From Petunia secreta (lineage: Eukaryota > Streptophyta > Magnoliopsida > Solanales > Solanaceae), in assembly GCA_029990175.1 (NCBI GenBank), contig JARKIP010000011.1, positions 3,472,001 to 3,536,000 of the forward strand: a stretch of DNA of 64,000 nt, read 5' to 3'. Below the pieces are notes generated by a model. The model was not told the origin of the DNA and searched no databases. It saw nothing but the letters and a program-made list of their open reading frames with translations. Every line of letters starts with the position of its first letter. Position 1 is the stretch's first letter. The position numbers and the translations under genes are program-made. Of this stretch, positions 47,946 to 57,868 are shown piece by piece.

Positions 47946-48509
47946 GGCTGAGTGTTTGGTGGAAATGAAAGAGAGATCTAGGGTTTGGGGGTGTATAGTT
48001 AAAATAGGAAAATTACATCCTGGCTAGTCGATCAATGTCGTGGACGGCCAGGATTAAGCCACGTAGGTGCGAAGGTGGCAAAAAGTAGGCTGATGTGTAG
48101 GGGTGTGTGTATATACGTGTATATATGTATATATGCGTATAAATAGTGTATAACTAGTGCAATTTTAGTATAAAATGGGTATAAAATTGCATCAAATAGG
48201 TATAAAAATATGGGAAAATTATGCAATTAATTTTAAAGCGTTAAAATGACTAGGGAGCGTATGAAAATATAATTTTGGGATTTAAAACGATTTGGATAAT
48301 TTTGTCAAAAATAGCAGTAATCGCAAAAATTATAAAAATAGCTATGCTTTGAGATGATACTTTTAAAAATGGCCTCAATTGCCAGGCTATTACGAGAAGG
48401 TAATTTAAAAAAAATGGACAAGACAAGAGTGAATACAAGATTGTGTGCAAAATTCGAGAACTGTTGATTTTAAAAAATAGGAGGGACAAAATTGGGTGTC
48501 AACAAGGAT

Positions 48510-49155
48510 TGGTTCTTTACTTTACTTAACTGCTAGTAGACCTGACATTGTGTTTAGTGTTGTTTTGTGTGCAAGGTTTCAGTCAGATCCTAGGGAATCT
48601 CATTTGAAAGCTGTTAAAAAAATACTGAGATACTTGAAAGGAGCAGGTTCCTTGGGACTTTGGTATCCAAAAGGTGGTAATTTTAATCTTGTTGGATATA
48701 CTGATGCTGACTATGCAGGTTTCTTTGTTGATAGAAAGAGTACCTCAGGTATGGCACAATTTCTTGGTGAGTCTTTTGTCTCATGGGGAACCAAGAAACA
48801 AAATTCAGTGGCACTTTCCATTGCTGAGGTTGAATATGTGGCAGCTGCCTCATGTTGTTCACAATTGTTGTGGATCAAACAGCAATTACAAGATTTTGGT
48901 GTTGATGTAGGAACTGTTCCTATTTATTGTGATAACACTAGTGCTATAAACATGACAAAAAATCCATTACATCACAAAAGGACTAAACACATTGATATAA
49001 GACACCATTTCTTGAGAGACAATTATGAAAAGGGTTTGATCACTATTGCATTTTGTCCTACTGAGAAGCAGATTGCTGACATTTTTATAAAAGCTTTACG
49101 AAGAGATCCTTTTGAAAGGAATAGGTTGGAATTAGGGATGATTAAATTCACCTAA
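48510..49155 (+). pseudogene. SIRE-A pol, last part (RT C-terminus and RNase H)
   Basis: Resumes exactly where 19085 stops: YRGMI before the insertion, then GSLLYLTASRPDIVFSV. RNase H shows YTDADYAG, SVALSIAEVEY and HIDIRHHFLRDN. It ends at a natural TAA after GMIKFT. This stretch is open throughout. The AEAEY motif is altered to AEVEY. Confidence 0.9.
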
Positions 49156-49752
49156 ATCTACTAATGCTTTACTTCAAAATTCGCTAAAAAATTGTACTTA
49201 AAATGAATTCTATCAAAGTCAATTTGAAATATTCAGTTCAGTTTCATACTTAATTGTATACTCTTGTGCCATGATTTCTTTTTAAAGTTGCTAAAATTTA
49301 ATGATGTTACCCTTATGTTCTTAGAATTTCATATTGAGCAAAATTGATTAAATTCGGATGGACATTATTTTTGTGATAAATTCAGGTATGTCCTCTTTGT
49401 TATTCATTTATATTAGAAGTTTGAGGCTATAGGTAACTCGAATTTATGATAAATCCCACTAGGAATCCTAATCATATCCGGTATGTATAAGAGTCCCATC
49501 GGAGGAACCAGTTCCCAATCAAATCAGGTTACTCAAATCATAACGACTCTTTTCCGGGAGACTCCCAAGAGTCTTTTAACGTCTGAAATTCATTCAATGA
49601 GGTAATAGTATCCGTTTTGCACTCAATCTCCACTACTTATCTTACTCTATATAAATACTCCTACCTATTCATTATTTTTTCACTTTCCTCACAATCACAT
49701 TCTCAAAAATTTCAGAAAAAATAGTGAATTATCTTTTGAACGTATTCTTACA
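49156..49752 (+). other. SIRE-A spacer between pol and envelope-like ORF
   Basis: No ORF. TATATAAAT at 49648-49656 is followed by a C- and T-rich leader-like stretch to the ATG at 49753; see the promoter entry. Confidence 0.6.
49648..49656 (+). promoter_or_regulatory. Putative internal promoter for SIRE-A envelope-like ORF
   Basis: TATATAAAT lies 97 bp before the envelope-like ATG, with CA/CT-rich sequence between, the layout of an ordinary plant gene promoter and 5' leader. It is far from either LTR. Activity is inferred. Confidence 0.45.
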
Positions 49753-51723
49753 ATGTCTCTCTCACCTGAAAACTCATCATACATTCTCACTTCTGATCAA
49801 CCACAAATCCCCAACCCTCCTTTACTCATGGATACCACAACACCAAACCCTGAAGTTCCTGAAAAATAACCCTGAAGTTCCTGAAAATCCTTAGCCAGAA
49901 ATTCAGGGGGAAAGACCAGTTCCGACTGCTGAGTCGATTTTAGAACAAGTTGAGGACTTGTCAAGAGCTATGATTGTCTATCAGTATCAGGTAAACTATG
50001 TCTTCCCTTTAAATATAGTAGAAGATGAAGGGGAGAATGTCGAGGGGTTTGGGACTGTTCCTGAGAGGGAAAGTGAAACTGTGAAACGCTTGGAGGCTCC
50101 CATGCATGGGTCACAAGGCTCTCCAGAGGTTGCTTTTAGAGCACCCATGGAGGATGTGGAGGATTTAGATGATGCTATGAGTGATAGTGATAGGCCAATT
50201 ATTGACCTTATTAACATAGGGAGTCTGAAAAGAAAACTTGCTAGGAAGGGTCCAATTGATGATAAGTTGTCTGCTGAGATTGCTGCTAAGTTGAAAAAGA
50301 TTGGTGATAGTTATAAGCCAGGGCTTAAGAAAAAGGGTGAAAGTTCTTCTAAGGCAAAAGGAACTGTTCCTTCTGTCTCTACCGCTGCTAGTGGGGTTAG
50401 GAGAACAAGAAGTGCAGTTAAGGCTGCAGATGAAAAACTGGCTGCTGCAATTGAAAGAAGCATGAAAGGAAAGGGAAAACAGGTTGTCGGTCCTGTTGTT
50501 GAAGAAGAAACTGATTTTATAGAAAAAGAGAGAGAGTTTGTGGATGCAGAAGATGATGTGATGGAGGATGTCGAGGAAGTTGTTCCTCAGTCTGAGAAGA
50601 GGAAAGTTGCACAAGGGCGTGTGACAAGGAGTTCTGTGAAAGCTGCTGGTTGGAAATTTTCCAAGAAGACCAGGTCCTCAAAAAGAACTTTGATTGATGA
50701 AACTTCTAATTCTAGTTCTAATGAGTCTGTTGAGGGTGAGGATAGTGAAAGTGAGAATGAGGGAGATGAGGTTCAACACTGTGTGTATGAGGACATTATG
50801 ATGAGAAGAGTTCTGAAGGAAAGGGTACTTTCTGATGTTGAGGAAGAAGGTATGTTGTGGTTGCTGCAAAAATTACATGTTCAAGGCTGGAGGGACATGG
50901 TCCTTCAGATCAAAGAAAAGTGTGCAAAGGTGATAGTCCAGGAATTCTACAAGAATTGTTCCATAAAAAGGGATAGGATCACCACTTCTGTCCATGATCA
51001 AGAAATCACCTTTGACACTAAGGAGTTGGGTGAATTGCTGTTCCATCAGTGGGGTATGAAAGCTACATCAAAAAGATGTGGCCTGATCTGACCAGTCCCC
51101 CACTGGTTTAGAAATCACTAGGAAATTTGATGAAAATGATGAGGAGGAGAAGCCTAGGGTTGTGCAAAAGAGTGAAATGCACCCTCAGTACCAGGTGTTG
51201 TTTGAATTTGTAAACAAAATACTGCTCCCAAGGCAGGAGAAGAGAGAGATTGCTAGTTTTATGGACCTGGTCCTTATGGAGCTGCTGAATAGTGATAAGC
51301 AGATAACTGGCCCATGTTCATGATTCATCTAATTAAGAGGGTTTTTACTGGGAAGAAAAAGCACACATTGCCCTTTGGTTTTATCTTGACTGATTTGTTT
51401 GCTAAATTGGGAATTCCTTTGGAGGGGTAGTCAATGCTACAAAGAAGGAGAAATTTGGTTGTGCTACCCTGATCAGCTGTGATTTGCCTGTTCAAGCTGA
51501 TACTCCACTGGCTGGTGTTGGCAAACAGCCTTTGAACAACAAGGTGAGGGCTTTGAGGCAACAAGTTGCCATACAAGCTGCTGAGATAGCTAGGTTGGAG
51601 GAAGAGAGGAATTACTGGAAGGCAGAGGCTGCTAAAGCAAAGGAGACAAATGAAGGAATGCTTAAACAAATGTTTGAGTTGCTGCAGGAAAAGTCTCAGG
51701 GACCTGGTCCTTCCACATCCTGA
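49753..51723 (+). pseudogene. SIRE-A envelope-like ORF with plant-transposon-type domain
   Basis: First piece 49753-49869 (MSLSPENSSYILTSD), stop, then 49958-51091 (377 codons) in another frame, then broken pieces to a TGA at 51723. The N-terminal two thirds are low-complexity, acidic and lysine-rich, with twin RSAVKAA/RSSVKAA segments. The domain at about 50850-51060 has QGWRDMV, VQEFYKNCSI and EITFDTKELGELLF. The last 75 residues form a coiled coil (RALRQQVAIQAAEIARLEE). No signal peptide or membrane segment is visible, which argues against a true envelope. The domain parallels Athila 9018-10440 and SIRE-B 22890-24935. Confidence 0.75.
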
Positions 51724-52168
51724 ACACCTTAATCAAATGCCATCTTTTGTCCAGTGGGATTTAGACTAGTTCTAATACCTTAGTCTTTTCCTTTTCTAGT
51801 TTTTAAATAATTCAGTAGTACTTGCTTGTATCCCCTGGTTTAACTTTTTGTTAATGATGACTTATCTTGAATGGCTAATATCATTGTCTTGCAGTTGCTT
51901 TACTTTGAATTATGCTTGCATTTTGAGTTGTCTAAATGGCCATGAGCTGATTATTCTAATACTTGGTATATTCTAACTTATGCAACCTTTTCAATGATGC
52001 CAAAAGAGGGAAGAGTAAGTTCTGATTTTGCTTGTGCAATTTATAACCTAATTGAGAACCTGAACCTTAATGATGAATCAAGTTTCTACTTATGATGATT
52101 TTTGAGTTTCAAGTTGTGATTCAGGACATCAAGGACATACAGCTATGTCTATGAGTTTGTCATCATCA
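51724..52168 (+). other. SIRE-A non-coding tail
   Basis: T-rich spacer between the envelope-like ORF and the polypurine tract. Nothing else seen. Confidence 0.7.
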
Positions 52169-52181
52169 AAAAGGGGGAAAA
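52169..52181 (+). other. SIRE-A polypurine tract
   Basis: A run close to AAAAAGGGGGAAAA directly before the 3' LTR; the same type of tract as in SIRE-B. Confidence 0.85.
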
Positions 52182-52987
52182 TGTTAGCTTGGATAAGCTT
52201 GAAGTTTTGACTGATGACTAAGGAACAGATCCAAGGATATGTTTCTTTGAATCACTGCAGCTGAATAAATAATTCATGCAAAATTATTTAAGCTAGAATA
52301 TTAATTATTATCCTAAATCTAATGTTTATCTTGATAATTATGCAGGACTACACGAGATATGAAAAGATTGCATAAGAGTGGATAAGAGCTAAGGGATTTC
52401 GAGTAACCAAGGAAAGAGTTCAATTAGGACTCAAATTCTTGGAAGCTTTGGAGTTCTAATTGCTCAAGACTTCTTGCGGTTTGGAAGCTATAAAAGCATA
52501 AGTATTTCAGTGTTGAAGTTTGCACAAATACAGAGAGAATCGAGCCATAACATTGAAAGAGTCTTTATCTTATTTGTGTAATCATTAAGCTATATGGAAC
52601 TAAGTAAGAACCTATTCCTTAGATTGAGTCTTGTCAAAGTTCAGTCTTAGTTCAACTGTAGTAGGTACTATCGAGTTGTATCATTAATTCAAGTCGTGGA
52701 CTTGAAGAAACTTCACTGATCATGAAAGGAGTCACTAGAGGATTAGAGTTAGTCCTAGGTTAGTAAGAAGGTAGTCTTGCAACCAAGTGAGTCTTTTACA
52801 TAGTGAAGTTGAAATCCTACTTAGAAGAGTAGGTCGTGGTTTTTTAAACCCTAGTTAACGGGATTTTTCCATGCTAACATCGAGTGTTCATTTACTTACA
52901 ATTTTAATTCCGCATATATTAAAATAAAGGAACACATTGAAAAAATTGATCCTTAAAACAGTAAGTAATGTGTCTTGGAAAATATCA
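52182..52987 (+). repeat. SIRE-A 3' LTR
   Basis: 806 bp, TGTTAGCTTGG to ATATCA, paired with 13825-14633. Followed by TTACT, the imperfect target duplication. Confidence 0.92.
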
Positions 52988-53046
52988 TTACTTTATCTTT
53001 TACGACCGTCCCTCATCATCATAGGTGTAGGACTAAGTGTGGATCA
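52988..53046 (+). repeat. Athila 3' LTR, right end
   Basis: After the target duplication the Athila LTR continues with TACGACCGTCCCTCATCATC, and probably ends CA near 53046. The end is uncertain because the partner LTR is outside the window. Confidence 0.5.
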
Positions 53047-54192
53047 AGAGTACTTGGCTTGAAACTATTTTAAACTATCATTTCTAAACCTGACTTGTAT
53101 CATTGAAGTGTTTTTAAACTGAATTGTATATGTATCTCATGAATGCGTACTCAATCTTTTGGTCGCTTCTACCCTCACCAACTTGAGTATTAGACTCACC
53201 CTATTTTCTTTGTTTATTTGTCCTTTCTTTCGAAATTTCTGTCGGTAGATTTCTATCCTAGAATTATTATAGTTTGTGACCGTGGATGAGGACATTTTGA
53301 AGCTATTTCAGCGATGAGCCTACCAACTAGATCTTGGTCCGAGCCTATCATTTCCTTTTGTAGTTTATTTTCTTGTGTTTTTATGGAGCTTGGTATAAAC
53401 TTTAGGGTTGTAATCGTCCGCACTTCTATTCATCCTTTCGATTATATCAAGTATTGTGGTTTATTGACTTTATTAATTCACCCATTAATCTTTCTAATTA
53501 AGAAGTCAGTTATCATAATTTTCATTTGGGTTCACCTAACCAAGTGGGTTGGGTGCCCAACACGATCTATTAAGATTTGGGCTGTGATACAAACAATCAA
53601 AATCACCAATTTTTTTAGAGAAAATATCTTTTTCAACTCTTGTTTAGGAGCTAGAAAATGAACATCAGATACTACTCAAAAATACTTATTTCTTCATCAA
53701 TAGCTTGAGCAAACACTTTCATTATAAATTTTTTCCGGTGAAAAATAAGCAATTCTTACTTCATAAACAGCTTGGCCAAACGTGCAACTAATCTTGGCAA
53801 TGGTTGTGCTCATGGTGAAACGTTCTTTTCCTTAATCAAATCCACCGAACAAGTCCTGACATATATCAAGCCCATGCAATCCCGCCAATCTGTAACAGAA
53901 CACCATCACTGAAAATGGAAACATAAAAAGAAAGAAAATATTGGCATGTTTGGTAATTTCTTTTACTGTTACTTTATGTTAATCTTCCAAATAAAACTAT
54001 AGTTTGCTAGAACAGGGTAATTTTGCATTGACGGGTTTATATTATTTTTCCTCGTTAGGTACAGGGAAAAAAGTATTTCAGCTAATACGTTAAATAATAT
54101 TGTCAACTTTGAATACTGAAATTATTATGCTGCAAATCTCAAACTACTTGTTTGCGTTATTATGTAGTACCTTAGTTCTAATTCCCAATTAA
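53047..54192. other. Intergenic, no clear gene
   Basis: No ORF with recognisable content. The section 53230-53600 has the feel of an old Ty3/gypsy LTR remnant (GGGTTGGGTGCCCAACACG, then TTTGGGCTGTGATAC), but no boundaries are visible. Confidence 0.5.
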
Positions 54193-54489
54193 CTTAGCTC
54201 CCGTTTGGAGATAGTTTTTGGAGAGATTTTTTGGGCAAAAAAGTGTTTGTTTATGCTTTTTGAGCAAAATTTGTCCCAAAAACTAAAAAACTGGCTTTGA
54301 GCTATTTTTGGACCAAAAACTAACATTTACACATCAAATTTCATTTTCATAAGAGCTCAAAGGCTCTTTTGAGCCAAAAAATTTGTTCCCAAAAAATATG
54401 TCCAAACACTTTTTCATTTTCATATCAAACTTCATCCAAAAAGTGTTTTCCAAAAAATATTTGAAAATCTATGTCCAAACGCTAGCTAA
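54193..54489. mobile_element. MITE
   Basis: About 297 bp with imperfect inverted ends: left GCTCCCGTTTGGAGATAG, right, read inverted, GCTAGCGTTTGGACATAG. The interior is rich in CCAAAAA/TTTTTGG words and has no ORF. Such CGTTTGGNCATAG-ended elements are common in Solanaceae. I could not settle the target duplication or the superfamily. Confidence 0.7.
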
Positions 54490-54708
54490 ATATCAAGAAA
54501 TGATCTATAAAATGTTTTTCGTAGTTAAATTCATTAAAAATATTTTATAGTACATATGATCGGTGCACATAAAGGAAATTGAATAATTAAGGAAAAAGAA
54601 TCAGTATAACAGAATAAACCCAGTGAAGTGGACGCGAAGAAACGAAGCTTCACTTGCCATACTCTTGTTGCTCCCTCTTTTTAGTTTTTTAACTCTATCT
54701 ACCTCAGC

Positions 54709-54812
54709 AAACAATCTTGAAACTGAAGAGCTATATATTAGTATAGTGTTACTCCCTACTTTACATAGGAACCACTCAAACAACATTCTTGAAAGTGAAG
54801 AGCTATATATTT
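54709..54812 (+). repeat. Imperfect direct repeat upstream of WEB gene
   Basis: AACAATCTTGAAACTGAAGA at 54709 and AACATTCTTGAAAGTGAAGA at 54781, each followed by GCTATATATT, 72 bp apart. Both contain TATATA and could serve as the TATA region or lie in the 5' leader. Confidence 0.7.
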
Positions 54813-54876
54813 AACATATATATTCATATCATAGAGATATATATATAACCATACTAATCTTTGGTCAGTTTGATTA

Positions 54877-55032
54877 ATGAACAACAAAATGGAAGGTGGT
54901 GTGACGATGAGGAGAAAGGCAGAGATTGACACAAGTGCCCCATTTAGTTCAGTGAAAGAAGCTGTCATGTTATTCGGTGACAGAGTTCTTGCTGGAGAAC
55001 TCTGTACTGCTAATAATAATAAGCTCAAACAG
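54877..55032 (+). CDS. WEB-family protein, exon 1
   Basis: 52 codons from ATG 54877 to the splice donor AAACAG/GTCAAT (55032/55033). The segment RRKAEIDTSAPFSSVKEAV, then MLFGDRVLAGEL, is the N-terminal signature of WEB-family (DUF827-type) proteins, closest in memory to Arabidopsis At1g75720. Family members are coiled-coil proteins; WEB1 and PMI2 act in light-driven chloroplast movement, but the job of this short subgroup is not known. No premature stop; this is a host gene, not an element gene. In-frame ATGs at 54889 and 54907 are other possible starts. Together with exon 2 it codes for 206 residues. Confidence 0.82.
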
Positions 55033-56428
<1,396 letters not shown>

Positions 56429-56893
56429 ATGTATGATGGAGAGAGTGATAGTGAGAACGTACCTTCTAAGCTTGGAATTGTAACTTCTGAGTTAGAGGAG
56501 ACAAAGCAAATGCTACAAAAAACAAGAGAAGAAAGCTTGTTCATGGCTACTTGCCTCTCTTCTTTAGAAGAAGAGCTTGAAAGAACAAAGAAAGAGCTTG
56601 AAAAGCTAAAGGATATTAATGAGCAACACCAATCTTATGTGAAAAAATCAGATGTTCATGATGAAGACCTCAAGTTTGTCGAGGACATGACGAGACTCGA
56701 CATTGAGTTTCAAAAGAAAAGATATGTGACGTTTGAAAATCCTCCAATTTTAAGCCAACTTGTTAATATTCAAAAATTAGGTGATGATGTTGTACTGCAG
56801 AGGCATCCCTCACTTAAGAAGAAGAAAAAGAAACCCCTTATCCCATATATTGGGGGAATCTTTTCTAGGAAGAAAGGTGGTTCTGAAGATTAA
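56429..56893 (+). CDS. WEB-family protein, exon 2
   Basis: 154 codons plus stop, in phase with exon 1. Residues 15-70 of this exon form a strong coiled coil (LGIVTSELEETKQMLQ; LSSLEEELERTKKELEKL). The C-terminus, KKKKKKPLIPYIGGIFSRKK, is the conserved basic tail of this subgroup. Exon 2 starts with its own ATG, but the family N-terminus in exon 1 shows that the joined form is the real product. Terminates at TAA 56891-56893. Confidence 0.85.
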   Translation: MYDGESDSENVPSKLGIVTSELEETKQMLQKTREESLFMATCLSSLEEELERTKKELEKLKDINEQHQSYVKKSDVHDEDLKFVEDMTRLDIEFQKKRYVTFENPPILSQLVNIQKLGDDVVLQRHPSLKKKKKKPLIPYIGGIFSRKKGGSED

Positions 56894-57371
56894 CAAGTTC
56901 GAGCTTGACCGACAAAAAGGAAATTATTTATGTCCTGTACACTAGAGGAGTGGAGTAATATTATATATGGGTTTGTTCAGTATCAAACAACTCGAAGGAG
57001 AGTAATATGAGCCGAGAGAAAAAAGGGAAAAAGGTTTTTTCTTGGTACGTAGAAATCTCTCAATAAGGCAATTAGTACTCATGCGAGTCCTACTATTTGG
57101 ACATCCTTGTTGTTCCTTTCGCTTCGTTACTTAGCTTCCCAGCTTCAAAAAGTTACCTTTCATAATACTACATTTTTTTTTTTTGCTTGTTCGTCATACA
57201 ATGGATGTGAAAATTAACGCGAGTCAAACTAAACCAACTAGTCAAGTACGCTATCATTAACAACACTCTGCCAGTGACAACTTCGGCGCCTTTACATTGA
57301 GACTCTTAAATGGATTTTGAGAGCTTACAATAGTGACTAAACGTGTTGAAGTGTTTGACCATATTATCTAA
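56894..57371. other. Intergenic, 3' of WEB gene
   Basis: Probably the 3' untranslated region and terminator, then AT-rich spacer. TCTAA at 57367-57371 is the copia target duplication. Nothing else seen. Confidence 0.6.
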
Positions 57372-57772
57372 TATTAATAATCAAGATATTTCTGTTGGTT
57401 TTGGTTCTCACCATTGTTTTGATGAAGCTCTGTTGAATAGAACTAAGGAAGAGGAAGACAGAAAGTCTACTCTTTGTTTGGATAAAGAAGAGGTCTGATG
57501 TGAACTTTTCAGCTTGTATACGTGGCTGCATCTGGGCTTCTCAAATATTATGATGTATTTAGCTAATTTATATTATTTTTGTCTATAGTTTTATTGGTAA
57601 ATAATTAGTTGTATTTATCCTTTAAGTAGTTAGTATTTTCCTACTTGTATTGTAACACTTGGATAGCAGATTCCTAGTAGGTGTGTGTCACTGCTATGGA
57701 GTTGTATATATTCAGTACACAATGGAATGAAAAAGCACACAGAAAATTCATTCAAACGATCACTTTTCTATA
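57372..57772 (+). repeat. Copia 5' LTR
   Basis: 401 bp, TATTAATAATC to TTTTCTATA. GTTGTATATA at 57701-57710 is the likely core promoter. A second copy is at 62341-62741. Confidence 0.95.
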
Positions 57773-57784
57773 TGGTATCAGTGC
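57773..57784 (+). other. Copia primer binding site (tRNA-iMet type)
   Basis: TGGTATCAGTGC directly after the LTR; the initiator methionine type with one change. Confidence 0.88.
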
Positions 57785-57868
57785 AACAATCAGAAATATC
57801 TAGTTTGCAAAAAAAAAAAAAAAAATCACATCTCATCTTCTATTTGCAGTTTTTGTTTTTAAGTTACA

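Larger units (their letters stand above)
19086..48504 (-). mobile_element. Ogre/Tat-type Ty3/gypsy element in SIRE-A
   Basis: Ends TGTCATACCC and GGGTGTCAACA, with target duplication ATGAT (19081-19085) against AGGAT (48505-48509), one mismatch. After subtracting SIRE-B and the hAT element its own length is about 18.2 kb, in the range of giant Ogre elements. Minus-strand order: LTR, primer site, leader, ORF1, ORF1-like, gag, protease, G-patch segment, RT, RNase H, second RNase H, integrase, tandem-repeat 3' region, polypurine tract, LTR. The second RNase H and ORF1 before gag mark the Ogre/Tat lineage. Many stops and shifts; inactive. Confidence 0.92.
46669..48504 (-). repeat. Ogre 5' LTR (rearranged)
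   Basis: 1,836 bp, and first LTR in the element's own direction. Compared with the other LTR (about 2.87 kb in two pieces) it lacks the equivalent of about 20055-21307 and carries an extra 131-bp segment plus a long AT run (46796-47050). The missing part includes the only clear TATA box of the partner LTR. Confidence 0.88.
13825..52987 (+). mobile_element. SIRE-A, SIRE-type Ty1/copia element split by Ogre
   Basis: The two LTRs (13825-14633 and 52182-52987) start TGTTAGCT and end ATATCA. Target duplication is GTACT (13820-13824) against TTACT (52988-52992), one mismatch. Its own sequence is about 9.7 kb once the 29.4-kb Ogre insertion at 19086-48504 is removed, the usual size of SIRE elements. 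Order: gag with coiled coil, protease, integrase, RT, RNase H, envelope-like ORF, polypurine tract, LTR. In the first 230 bp the LTRs differ at about 11 positions by eye, so it is not recent. Confidence 0.9.

Noticed and set aside
49753..51723. True viral envelope gene in SIRE-A
   Set aside because: No signal peptide, transmembrane segment or glycoprotein features; only its position resembles an envelope gene.
53314..53661. 115-codon plus-strand ORF in the intergenic region
   Set aside because: Composition and context look like LTR-derived non-coding DNA; no motif or homologue recognised.
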